DNA of 64,000 nt, taken from the NCBI GenBank assembly GCA_004154925.1, contig QJNS01000298.1, positions 20,645 to 84,644 of the forward strand. Direction: 5' to 3'. The stretch is from Monosporascus cannonballus (lineage: Eukaryota; Ascomycota; Sordariomycetes; Xylariales). The translations under genes and the position numbers were made by a program. Shown piece after piece: positions 10,863-24,446 of this stretch (position 1 is its first letter; every line of letters starts with the position of its first letter). Under the pieces are notes generated by a model, which did not search any database, was not told the DNA's origin, and saw nothing but the letters and a program-made list of their open reading frames with translations.

Positions 10863-11649
10863 ATGTACGGTGACTTGGGAAACAAACTTGTATGCAATCC
10901 TTCACTGAATGAGGATTTACAGTAAGTATCTCGAGACATTAACCACAACTGATGTGTAGGTCCAACATGCCAAAAGGACGCAGAATTTGACGCATCTTCC
11001 ACCTTACCAGACCGAAATAGTCCGTGCTGTAACGCGAGAAGTTCGAGATCTGGATAAGGATGTTGCGAGGATGTTAGAGCCATTCCAGGGGTCGTTCGTG
11101 CCCACTGACGACCAAGCTACTGCCTGTACTTTGCTCGTCGACCATCTGTCAATGCGAAGAAACAAGCGCTGCCTACTGGCGTATCACAAGACGCGGACGG
11201 ACAGATTAGAGGAACTGGTCTGGAAGGGCTATGATGTGGTCGACCTCGCCGGACAACAAGTAAGAGACGGTCCTGGGATGGCAGGCGCTGGCCCCGGCAT
11301 GCGAAATGGCGATGGTGACTCGAGCAGCCTGAGTCCGCAAGAAGAAGACTACGTGCGGCACTATAGCGATCTACTTGCTGCCTATAAGGGTCAATGGACC
11401 GACATCGACCTGACGGGCAGTCTAGAACCCCCACGCGACTTGTTCATTGACGTCCGAGTGTTGAAGGATGCTGGCGAGATTCAGACCGAGTACGGGTAAG
11501 AAGGACATAAGCTTGATCTTCCATAATGTCAACACATGCTGACATGCCGTCCCAGGGCTATCACGCTGACGAAGAACAGTCAGTTCTACGTCCGCCAAGG
11601 TGATGTTGAGCGTCTAATAGCACAGGGCTATCTCCAGAAGCTGGGCTGA
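10863..11649 (+). CDS. PSF1: GINS complex subunit Psf1
   Basis: Three exons: 10863-10889, 10960-11495, 11556-11649, giving 218 residues (family about 200-210). Psf1 is a subunit of the GINS tetramer in the CMG replicative helicase. Splicing the 70-nt first intron joins MYGDLGNKL to VQHAKRTQNLTHLPPYQ, the recognisable Psf1 N-terminus; the helical A-domain follows (YQTEIVRAVTREVRDLDKDV, MRRNKRCLLAYHKTR), and the C-terminal B-domain ends TKNSQFYVRQGDVERLIAQGYLQKLG. A glycine/methionine-rich insert (about GPGMAGAGPGMRNGDGDSSS) sits in the linker. A second GTAAGT at 10921 is out of phase and was rejected as the donor. Confidence 0.95.
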
Positions 11650-13829
11650 ATGCGGCCAGAGTCATGGATGAGCTCAGACCACTATGACGGGACGGCACTT
11701 CGTATATATGTGATGGGACACATTGGGTGCGTATTCAAACCATCCGCGAGTTAATTAGTGCTGTCGCTGCGGCTGGGGAACTTTACGGCATGATATCCTG
11801 TGATACATCCCTGACGACTCGCCACAGATGCACAGAAAGACATGGCCCGTACACTTGACTAGACAACCTCTCTCTCCTCCATGGCCCAACATCCACCAGA
11901 CGGCAAATAACCTACGTCGCTTATTGGAAACCTTACGATTTACAACTCCGGGAAAGTCTCATCATGCATACCCTTAAGAAAGTTTACAGGAATTGAGCCG
12001 TGCTGGGCCATGCCACCTTACAAGTTAATCGAGCATTAGAGTTGCTGGAAGGTGCACAGTATGAGGACCAGTGTATGTGTTACCTTATATGCTCGTCAAT
12101 GTTCAGCGGGTGAACCGGACCCAAGCCCGGGGCATACTATTCCTGCAAAGACCATGAGTTGGGGTCTTAAATGGGACGTGGCTCATGAATGCGGCATCGA
12201 ATCAAAAGAAGACCTAAACGTGGGATAGACCTCGCGAGTCGTAGGTTGCATGCGGGCGACCGAACACCTAACAGTGTAAAAGGTTTTCGAAGTTACATTT
12301 TAAAGTGATGATGAAAAACAGAAGATGGATTGCAAAAAGGCCTGAGCCGTTGATGTTGCCGTTCTTGAGGAATCGACGAATACCATGGCTTTGAGATACG
12401 TAAGAGGTTCTAGGGTTGAGTTGGCTGCCGATGTGAGTTGTCACTTGTGAACATCATCCCGCATTTGAATTAATAAGTACTGTAACCTCTACTATAGATA
12501 AGGGGTAACATAAGCCGCGGCATCGAACGGCTTTTCTTATCAATTGACCAGTATTACGCCATGATTTATCATCTGAACAAGAAGGTGAATACCACTCAAG
12601 GGAGCACAGGTCTACGATTGGATCACTTTCATAGGTCTGTACTAGGTAGACATTGATACTCTTCCACGGAGTTTCTGGCGTTGCCTTCGCAGTAGCAGTC
12701 GGTAAAGCCCCCGCCAACAGCATACTGCAGCAACCGACAGGGATAGAGCTGATTGCATCATATGCATGCAGCATGCATGTGCTAGCCAAAACGGCAAGCA
12801 GCCGCCGGCTCAGAATGCTTCATGACCGTTACATCCGCATTGAGCCGCTAAGGGAAGAACCTGGCAACTTCATGCTCTGAGAATGCCGAAGAAACGCTTC
12901 TACAGAACATACGTATTGTTTCCCATGTCCGGTAAGCACCTGAAGGAGTTAAGAGAGCTTTCCCCACTCTCAAGGTAGAATATAAGTACTCATCCAAGTT
13001 GCCTTAATTGCTACGTAGTTACATAAGTTTGAGGGCTAAGATCAGCTCTGGTTGCTAGTAGTATATACGGGGTTGTTCAAGGTTAGGTAAATATTCATAT
13101 ACCCCCGGTTACATCTAGCACCATATAGTAACCGAAGAAACTTACAACCTCAATGTCCGTATGATACTAGGTAGTTTAACCCTGCAATTCCAGGTTACAA
13201 TTCGGATTCCGGAACCACTTACCACACAGTATCGCAAGATTCGCCTTGATGGAAGTGCACAAGTTGTACGAACCTTTTGTTCACGGTAAAGCCGATATAA
13301 GTTGAGTACCTGATTTAGTACGACTTAGATCGACGCATATGGCTCGATGCTATAATCCCTGTACGTAGGCCCATCTGGCCCGGCTCTCACCACAGTTTGA
13401 GTGTGATCTGGTTGTTTCTTTTAGCGGGGGCAAATGCAAATTTGCTCGGTTTTGGTGTCATGTGTGGGTTACTATAGGACAGGGGCCCCCTAGTTTAACA
13501 TAGCTCGATGATAAACTCAGAAGCCTCTCGTCATCGTCTGTGTTTCGTGTTCCGCAGAAACACCCCAACTCAGGTACTTTCTTTTTGACCATGCAAGACT
13601 TTAGCTGTAAGCCTGTTATTTTAGGCTTCAGCTGTCTGGATTGAGTTTCCAACTTGCCAATTTTCCATACGTAATTACAGCGACTTTTGCCCAAAACGTA
13701 TCTCAGTCACCACGCATCTGTGGGAGTTAGATTCTCACCGTGTTGATATCGGGCACTGTGCTCGACTTCCACTCACGAATGTCTGGTCCTGCATTTTAAG
13801 TTCGCAGAGCTAAAGGCTCCTTATTGGCT
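11650..13829. other. Intergenic, 2.2 kb, no gene recognised
   Basis: Both flanking genes point rightward, so this holds the PSF1 3' UTR and the promoter of the Vsb1-like gene. It is AT-richer than the genes and all ORFs are under 80 codons with no coding character. I found no tRNA-like B box and no obvious inverted repeat by eye. A degenerate repeat cannot be excluded. Confidence 0.5.
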
Positions 13830-16800
13830 ATGTCCGGTTCATCCTTCGGCTTCTCCTCGTGGAGGCGGCCACCGTCTGCGCAGTCCCAGCCCACTCCAGA
13901 AGAGGACGTGCTGGGCCGCCAAACTCAAAGCTCCCGATTCGTCCAAGCTGACGCAAGATTGCTCTCATCTTCGGCGAGCTCTGCTGGCCATAGGGATCCT
14001 ACAAGGAGGTCTTTCATACCGGGCTCTGCAAGGGATCATCTATGTAAGTCCACCATATACCTCAACTGTCTGACTTCACTCATCCTCGCCGTAGCTCCTA
14101 TCGATAGCGCCCAGTTCGCTCGCAGCGTTCGTGAAGACACCACCGAGCTCGCCTCGTACGTCTTGTCCGACAAGGACAAACGGGACACCTCTTTCCTCAC
14201 CGCAAGGGCGTCGTTCTCGTCGCACAATGGGCCGGAAGCCGCGACCACCCAGCATCGCATAGACGATCTGGGGGGATCCCACGCTTCGGGGCCCGGGCCG
14301 ATTGAGGAGGTTTCCGAACTATCGTCATCAGAAACGACGCCGGACGAAGCAACCCATTCTGGACCGTCTGTCCTTGCCAGTATGCTCAAACATTCTCCCC
14401 CGCAGCCTTTAGAAGACGAAGCTGCCGGGAGCGGTGAGCTTCAGGACGCCGATCGACAGGATCCGTTTCTTCTCACCCACGACTCTCGACAACACAATGG
14501 AGACCGTCCGTCGCCTAACAACGGCGTGCCTATCAGCGCGTCAGAAACGACTCCTCTATTAATCCCGAAGCTTGGCCAGCCCAGCCCCTCGAGCACGACG
14601 TCTGAGTATGACGACGTCGAAAGCCAAAAACCGAAGGCTAAAGCATCTTGGAACCGATTTCTCCGGCCGTTCGGGGTAAAAGCGGAAAACAAGCTTCGTG
14701 GATTTCCTCGCATAATGAAACCAAAAACTTTGAATAGGGGGGCTATCTGGCAGCATGCTGTTGTGGAGCCAGCACGTTGTGTGCCCGCTGTCATCGTTGG
14801 GCTCCTTTTAAACATTCTAGATGCTCTTTCGTATGGTAAGTATAGTACTTGCCTTACTTAGTTGCCCGCTATCCTAATCCATGATCAATGTAGGAATGAT
14901 CCTGTTTCCGCTCGGGAATCCGATCTTCTCGAAACTCGGACCAGCGGGCATATCCATATTCTACGTCAGCACAATCGTCGCACAGCTGACGTTCTCGTTT
15001 GGGAGTAAGTTCGGGGGCGGAGTCGGTTCCGAATTGGTACGCAGCTGTGGCTCGAATTCGTGGACGTCGATTAACCGCTGCGTAGATCGAAGTCGTCCCA
15101 TTCTTTCACAATATGGCCGCTACTATCGAATCAATTGTGGGAGAAGACCAGCCGGACGCTGTCATCGCAACTACCATAACCTCATACGCCCTCAGCTCGA
15201 TGCTTACTGGCACTGTGTTCTATCTCATGGGGAGATTCCGCCTCGGTTATATCGTGGGCTTCATTCCGCGCCATATACTGATCGGTTGTATTGGTGGCGT
15301 CGGTTGGTTCCTTGTCACCACAGGGTTCGAAGTCTCTGCCCGTTTGGAGAAGTTTCGATATGACCTTGACACCGGCCGACAGCTAATCCAAACTGATACC
15401 CTTCCGCTCTGGCTCATCCCGCTTGCTTTGGCTATTCTCCTCTTCGGAGCTCAGAAGAAAATCAGCTCTCAATACTTCTTATCCGTGTACATTCTATTGA
15501 TACCCCTCATTTTCTATTTCTTCGTGCTGATTATTGATGGTCTGGAACCTGGGAAATTGAGACAGAGCGGCTGGATTTTCGACGCGCCGCCAGCTGGTGA
15601 GCCGTGGTGGTATTTCTGGACTCTATACAGTAAGCTGTCCTCCATACCTATGGTATACAAACTCGGTTGCTGATGCGGTCTACAGAGTTCAATCTTGTCC
15701 ACTGGGGAGCTATTTCGCAAACCATCGGGGCGATGTTCGCTCTGACTTTCTTCAGCTTGCTCCATGTGCCCATTAACGTGCCGGCATTGGCGCAAAGCAT
15801 AGGAGAAGACAATGCTGATCTGAACCACGAACTCAGACTCCATGGCTATTCTAATTTCCTCAGCGGACTTGCAGGAAGCATGCAAAATTACCTAGTATAC
15901 GCCAATACTCTATTTTTCATGAGGTCGGGAGGGGACAGCCGACTCGCAGGCTTCATGCTTGCTGGACTGACGTTTGTTATGCTCGTCATCGGGCCCGTCA
16001 TCATCGGCTATATTCCGATTATGATGGTGGGAACATTGATCTTCGTCCTCGGGTTTGAGTTGCTAGAAGACGCCTTGGTGGCCCCGAGACGGAAGCTGAA
16101 GATAGCAGAGTACTTGACGGTAAGTCACGCTACGTAAAGGATTTTTGAATCTTGGCTAACTAAATGGCCCCAGATTGTTGCCATCATTCTGACCATGGGC
16201 ATCTACGATTTCGTCGCTGGTATCTTCTTGGGCATAGTACTTGCCTTCGTCTCGGCAATCTTCCATGCATCTCGTGTTCCCGCTATCCGGGCGACGTATA
16301 CGGGAGATCAAGTCGGCTCGATGGTGAGGCGGAATCCCTCCCAGCACCACTTCCTCCAAGAAGTCGCCCAGCAAACGTATATCATCAAGCTTTCCGGCTT
16401 TCTGTTCTTTGGCACAATTGTGGGTGTCGAGGAGAAAATCCGTGCCCTCATATCCGACGAATCTTTCCAGCAGCATCCCATCAGATACATGATCATCGAT
16501 TTATGGCATGTCACGGGAATAGATTACTCGGCAGGCGAAGGATTTATGACAATCAGCCGACTCCTAGACAACAAAGGAGTGGACCTCCTTATCAGCGGAA
16601 TAGATGCGGAGAGTAGGATTGGTCGCGATCTGAGGGCTGTGGGGCTGGGAAGCGGTGACATCGAGGTCAGATTCATGCCTGACTTGAACTCTGCTCTAGA
16701 AAGTTGCGAGAATGAGCAGCTCAAGACCTTCTACGCTCGACAAGAAGCGTTAAGGGTCAGCCGGCCGGCTCCGTCGGCGCATCTCGATGTGCCTGACAAC

Positions 16801-17370
16801 GGCCGGGTTATCCAAGGCCTGGATATTTTGTCTCAGTCTCCCAGGCGCAGCAGACTACACCAGGCAGCGAAAAACGTGCTGACGCAACAGGAGATCCGCC
16901 GGGCAACGCGATGGCAGAGCATAAGCGAGCCCCTCCGCCTCATGCTCCAAGTCTTCCACCACGTGAGCCAGCGAAACGAGGACTTCTGGTTCCGGGCGAA
17001 GCCGTACTTCGTCCGCCGGGAGGACCCCGCCGGCACCGTGCTGTACCACCGTGGCGAGCGGGCCAACGGTTTCTACATCGTCGAGGCGGGCGAGCTCCGG
17101 GCGGACTACGAGACGCCCCAGGGCCGCCTCGCCGAGCCCATCGTCCAGGGCACGACGTGCGGCGAGCTGCCCTTCTTCTCGTCCACAAACCGCACCGCTA
17201 CCGTCTCGGCCGTCAAGGACGCTACCGTCTGGGTCATGGACACGGACAGCTGGGCGCGGCTACAGAGGGAGGAGCCCGAGGTCGCACAGGAGCTGCTGAC
17301 CGTATCCCTGAAGCTGACATCCGAGCGCATGAACGCCATGACGAACTACATCTCCGCCGTGGGGAACTAG
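13830..17370 (+). CDS. VSB1: SulP/STAS transporter with cyclic-nucleotide-like domain, Vsb1-like
   Basis: Six exons: 13830-14043, 14095-14835, 14894-15036, 15086-15629, 15686-16119, 16174-17370, giving 1090 residues. A Ser-rich cytoplasmic N-terminus (about 300 residues) precedes a SulP/SLC26 membrane domain (about 300-745, starting DALSYGMILFPLG). A STAS domain follows (about 755-880, IIKLSGFLFFGTIVGVEEKI), then a cNMP-binding-like domain (about 965-1080, PYFVRRED, TTCGELPFFS). This order matches yeast YGR125W/Vsb1, reported as a vacuolar-membrane protein needed for arginine storage; substrate here is inference. Intron 1 (51 nt) is a multiple of three and stop-free, so its splicing rests on consensus sites only. 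Intron 3 (15037-15085) is needed to join SEL to IEVVPFFHNM. Confidence 0.88.
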
Positions 17371-18879
17371 CTTTAAGAATGTTGCTTAGGCGTCGAGGTT
17401 GTCTGCACGCCGAGTTGATTAATAATAATGATTAATGGTTGATTCGCATATAGACAGTGGGCATCGGGGAAAGGGGATCGGAAAAGTTTGGGCTGCGTCT
17501 GCGCTTTAGTTTGGCATTTTTGATAGCGAGCGAGCATGATCTGATATCCATCAGGCGAACGACAAATACAAATTCATTACGGCCTTCGCATCTATATTTG
17601 AGGCTTATGACCTTTGAGCATGTTCTTCCCATATGTCAGCCGATGTGTTACGTTGTCCGGGGCCGCTCCCAAAGCCCAGGGCCTTGTCTTCGCACACAAT
17701 TTATATCTAACGCTGGCAAAGGGTAATCAATCATCATGAAAAAGTATGTATAGATCATTGGCCACACACGCTCCACAAACTTTGGGAACCCATATATATG
17801 GTTTATATCGTGGTGTTAACAGTGGTATGGCTACGAACCCGACTCCATCCGGCCACCCTTTCAACACTCGCAATGTAAGACTCCTGGACAGGGTCTGAGA
17901 TATACGGCGCTCAGGGCACTCAAACCAGGTGGGATCTTCGCTGGCCTGTGTGTGCTGGCTATAACTGAGGCGCAGAATAGTTACGTAGCCCGGTGTGTTT
18001 CCCCCCTTTCCTTCTAGTCAGGTGACTATAGGAAGAAACATAATGCAGCTAGCTTACTTCTTGAGAGGGGTGAAGGAACTGCCTGCTATTTTATTTGAGT
18101 AATAATCATTGTCTTGACCCAAACCAGCACGACCAACGGTATCACGCAAGTTCACTCGAGCGTAATCTCACATCGGCTTAACCCAAGGCGCGAGTAGCTT
18201 TTGGCGAGTGGTTGAGTCAACCCGGGGGACTGGCCGAGGGGCTTCATGGTTTAGAATCGAATACTGGTCCCACTATCACTTGGGAGAGGTTATAGATGCT
18301 AGAGCTAGGCTACTGGCTCCTAAAGATGGCGCGAACTGGGGTACATCTACAAGGACTCTCATATTGATGTAGAGGATTTGCACGTATATGTTCGGTGGGG
18401 GCTGTTTCTGGTATATGTAGAGCCAGCCAGGTACAGTTCAAGGGCTGTGCTTCTCCTTTGGGCCGGACGGGCGCAAGGTCAGCGGAATGCTGAGGTGTGG
18501 ACGCCCAAGTGATTCTGCGTAGAAAACACGAGCACCAATGTGTTTCCCTTTGCCTCTTCCATCACTCTAGCACCCCCCTACACACGTCGAAGTTTGCTTT
18601 GAAATTGTCATACGCGAAGTCCCAGTCTTGTTGGTAGATAGCGAGCTATCCCATAACCTACTCCTATACGTCCTGATTAAGACGAGTCATGGCATTACCT
18701 AAACCGAGGGACCAAAAACATTGATACAATGTACAGGTTGGTCTACATCAAAGTCGTCATCCCCATTTTATGCATCCTGTACCTCGTGGAAGTCCTCTGA
18801 TGCGCCACGAGGACCCTGGATCCCGAAAGGCTGAAGATCAATAAAGCGCTAAGACGTCCGTGAGCAGGCCAATGCATCC
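17371..18879. other. Intergenic between convergent genes, 1.5 kb
   Basis: Tail-to-tail spacer between the Vsb1-like gene and EMP24. Only short ORFs without family features are present. Nothing else recognised. Confidence 0.5.
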
Positions 18880-19636
18880 CTATACTACCCGCTTGACCTC
18901 GAAGAATCTTCGGAGCCACCAGACCTGGAAGAGAGACTCGCCGATAACCACGCCAATGACGAACACGTTCCACCACTTAACCCGGCTGTTTGTGCTCTCG
19001 GCCGTGTTGCGGTGGGTGCGCTCTCGAAGGACGATATACGACTGCTCGTCCTTGACCTGAGTGAGAAGCTCGGATAGTTTGCGAACTGCAATGGCGGAAA
19101 TTTCAGTCAGTTAGCTGCAGAGGTCGCGCGTGGAGGGCGCAGGCAGGGGGGTTCGCACCTTCCGCCTCTAAGGGATCCTGAGGCGCATCGGCTTCCGAGA
19201 TGTAGACGATTCCGTGGACGTTGAAGGAGACCTCCTTGCTGTTTGCGCCCCAGTGCTCGTTGCCGAAGCAGTATAAGTACCTCCCGTCGTTCTTGGCGTG
19301 GAAAGAGTAGTCGCCGTTGGACACGCTCTTCTGGAATGTCTCGTACTGGCCGACGGGATTCGTGATCTATAGGGGGGATGCATTGTAAGCCATTGGTTCC
19401 ACTTCACGACACGTAGCTACGGCGGCGGTTGCCCTCCATACCCAGAAGTCGATGTCCAGATTTCCAGCGCTGCCGAATTCCCTGTCGCCAACTTGGAAGG
19501 TGACGGTCATCGTGTCATCTTTGTGGAGTTCCTCGTGGAAGCACTCCCGGCCGTGGGCAGGGAGCTGTATATTGTGGCCCAGTACAGCCGGCACCAAGCT
19601 GGCTAGCAGTATGGAGGTGGGTGTTAGGATATGCAT
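18880..19636 (-). CDS. EMP24: p24 cargo receptor Emp24 (p24-beta/TMED2)
   Basis: Three exons on the minus strand: 19442-19636, 19159-19366, 18880-19085, giving 202 residues. p24 proteins cycle between ER and Golgi in COPII/COPI vesicles and sort cargo such as GPI-anchored proteins. A signal peptide (about 1-20, cleaved near VLG|HN) precedes a GOLD domain with two Cys (REC and YLYCFGN), a coiled coil (KLSELLTQVKDEQSYIVLRE), one membrane helix (WWNVFVIGVVIGESLFQVWWL) and a short tail RRFFEVKRVV. The FF motif plus terminal FEVxxVV is the p24-beta (Emp24/TMED2) signature, which separates it from Erp paralogues. Introns of 75 and 73 nt have good sites. Divergent from ARF1. Confidence 0.92.
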
Positions 19637-21940
<2,304 letters not shown>

Positions 21941-23235
21941 GAGGTGTAACTCGACATATTCCTCGGCTCATCCAACTCCGTCTCGCCGCGCTCCTCACGG
22001 CTTGGCTGTAAACATGCAAGTCATTGTGGGAGCTATCGGTATGGTCCAAAGCTAGGCATCATCTTCGTACTCATTCTCACTCTGGTGGTGGTCCGGCAAA
22101 ATGAGCCGCTCGTTTCTGACACGTCGACGTTCTTGTCTATGCGGAAGTTGATGTCGGAGATGAGGGGGAGGCGTACTGGAATGGGATCTGTACAATTTGA
22201 TGTTACGGAAATTACGACAGCGCCTTTCCCGCGCTCAGTCATGGCACAGGGAGCAAGAGTAAAGGTAGACTCTCAAACTCTGTTCTGTATTGGCGCGGAA
22301 GGGTTTAATCATAAACCTCTACCTCATGATCAGATGCCCTTTTCGGTCCTCGTCTTTGTCGTCACACTGGGCTTATTTCTCCGTAGGATTTTGGCTGGCT
22401 GATACGGAGAAAAGTCCCAGGGTGGTATGCTTTTCTCAGTCATGTATGTGATGTTTTTCATTTTGCGCTGCCGTTACGAAGTAGAACGAGATTGGAAGGG
22501 CTTCGTAGTCTCGGCGGTCATGGCAATAGGATCTTCGTTAGAGCTTTTATAAAATCTAATTCCCGGATATCGATGTTGCCACTCGGCGAACTACGTAACG
22601 GCTCTCGTGTTTGCGATCCCCTGTCACGTTCCCCGGCTTTGACAAGCCCCTAGCTCGGCAGCAGAGTTGATTGCAACAGGGGGGGTAGCAAAGGGGAGTA
22701 GATCGTGCGCACTTCTTCGGGGCTTCCTCCTTTAGGGGCTGCCGTGAAAGGCCGCGCCACGTATCCCGCCGCCAATCGTGACCGTTCCGTGTGCTAAAGT
22801 TTGTTTATTTGGACGAGCTCGACGGCTGGGTCTCTTGACTAGACCCAAGTATCCCTTTCGAATTACTGCGGCAGTGTTGTAGCCGTCGAGTTGTCAGGGG
22901 AGCGACTGCGAAACGGAATAATCACTCAAAACAAGCTCCCCTAATATACTGACTGGGACGCACTTGCCGTAACATCCATAATAAAATACTGGCTGGGAGG
23001 GCGTCGCCGAGGTCTTAGGCAACCATTTGTCCATTTCCAGCTGGTTTTCGTCAACGAGGTGCTATATGCTCACTTTCATTTGCACTTTTTGGTGATCACC
23101 TGTTCAGCACGAGATACACAACCCTTTTAATAACCCATTCAGTTTACCTCACACTGAACTGAAAACACACAGAAGCCCCCTTGACAACATCCAGTCTGCC
23201 TCACAAAAAACCGAGAACGCTTAGGGGCCGACAAT
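21941..23235. other. Intergenic, 1.3 kb
   Basis: ARF1 3' UTR and the promoter of the MYND-finger gene. ORFs at 22033-22402 on both strands have no recognisable content. Nothing else identified. Confidence 0.5.
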
Positions 23236-24110
23236 ATGGGTCGTTGGGGCCTTCGTAAGCCGAATCCATCATACTAGCCAACCCACCACGGACCAGATGT
23301 ATAACCACGATGTATCTACTATGCAGGTCTATTCGAAGGCGACAAAGACTGGGACATCGCCTGCGACCTCGAGTCCACCTTTGAAGGCGAAGATGAAGGA
23401 AAGAACCTCAAGTTCTTTGACCTTGTGGTGTTCCGCGACGACGACGAGGAGATCGTGGGCGAGATGCGCGACCGCCTCGACTCGGGCCTCGGCGACGAGC
23501 TGTTCGACATCTACCGCGCCAGGGAGAAGGAGTACGGCGGCGAGTACCGCGTCGTGATCCTGGGCGCCCTGGCCATGCGGACCGGCGCGCGGATCCGCCC
23601 CGGCGGCCTAGGGCACTTGCGTGACCTCGTGTGCACCACCACCTGCCGCCACGGGTACGTGCTGCCGATGTTCGACAACGGCTTCCGCGGCCCTGGCAGG
23701 CAAGTTTCCGGAGTCTTTCATTCCCTTTCAAAGCTTGTTTCAAGAGCTCCTGATCGCGTGTCGGACCACTCCGCTGCTACAAGCCATGTAGGGGGGTTGC
23801 AAAAACCACCCGCGGGCACCTGAGACCTCTATACCTAGCGTTTGCTGACTGCGAATTATGACGTAGGGCCCAGTTCCTTGCCGCCCTGGACCACTACAAG
23901 CCCGGCGTCCCGCGCGCCTACGGACCGCCCAGCTGCTTCCATTGCGGCAAGATGAAGGCCGACACGGGTGGAGAGCCTCTAAGGTGTTCTCGATGCAAGC
24001 TCGCCTTCTACTGCGATGTGGAAAGTATATCTGGCAAGATCGTGCTTGAGGATAATGCTGACGTTGCTTCACGCCCAGGATTACCAGAATATGGATCGAG
24101 AGCTTCATGA
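23236..24110 (+). CDS. MYND-type zinc-finger protein, 3' end possibly damaged
   Basis: Model: 23236-23254, 23327-23699, 23867-24024, 24079-24110 (193 residues). The N-terminus MGRWGLRLFEGDKDWDIA and the segment QFLAALDHYKPGVPRAYGPPSC belong to a conserved fungal family ending in a MYND zinc finger; its function is unknown to me. Here the finger starts normally (CFHCGK, LRCSRCKLAFYC) but the last zinc ligands are not reached: the 54-nt final intron (donor GTATAT, branch GCTGAC, acceptor CCCAG) splices out of phase and the frame stops at 24110. One nucleotide away, another frame (to 24174) encodes DYQNMDRELHELDC, a plausible MYND tail. Intron 2 uses a GC donor (AG|GCAAGT). So: real gene, but truncated, mis-spliced or carrying a one-base error. 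Confidence 0.7.
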
Positions 24111-24446
24111 GCTTGATTGCCAAACGTTCGAGGATATTATTGGAGAAGCTGATACCGTCGCGTTGAATGTATAAGTGGAAATTATACAGGGTTTGGTATT
24201 TGCTGGACTCATCAAGGAAGCGGTGATGAGTTTGTGTGGAGGTAAGCGGCCAACAACGTACTGGCGAATTGGTGAAGTGTTCATGGAGGAAGATGTACTC
24301 CCGCTCATCCAAGGGGCATAGAGCAAAAGCGAGTATTGACATCACAACACTGAATGAAAATCAAGTTGCTATGTTCGTCGAGCATAAACATACTGAGGTG
24401 TCCGGATGAAGGGTTCGCGAACGAGGGGCCTATGTCCCTTTATATT
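24111..24446. other. 3' tail of MYND gene and intergenic
   Basis: Convergent spacer. It includes the alternative-frame MYND tail ending at 24174 described with the neighbouring gene. Nothing else seen. Confidence 0.5.

Noticed and set aside
10890..10983. Use of GTAAGT at 10921 as the PSF1 intron 1 donor
   Set aside because: It puts the exon 2 frame out of phase; the GTATGC donor at 10890 gives the exact Psf1 N-terminus.
23740..24345. 201-codon minus-strand ORF opposite the MYND gene
   Set aside because: Spans introns and exons of a plus-strand gene with family-level support; no domain of its own.
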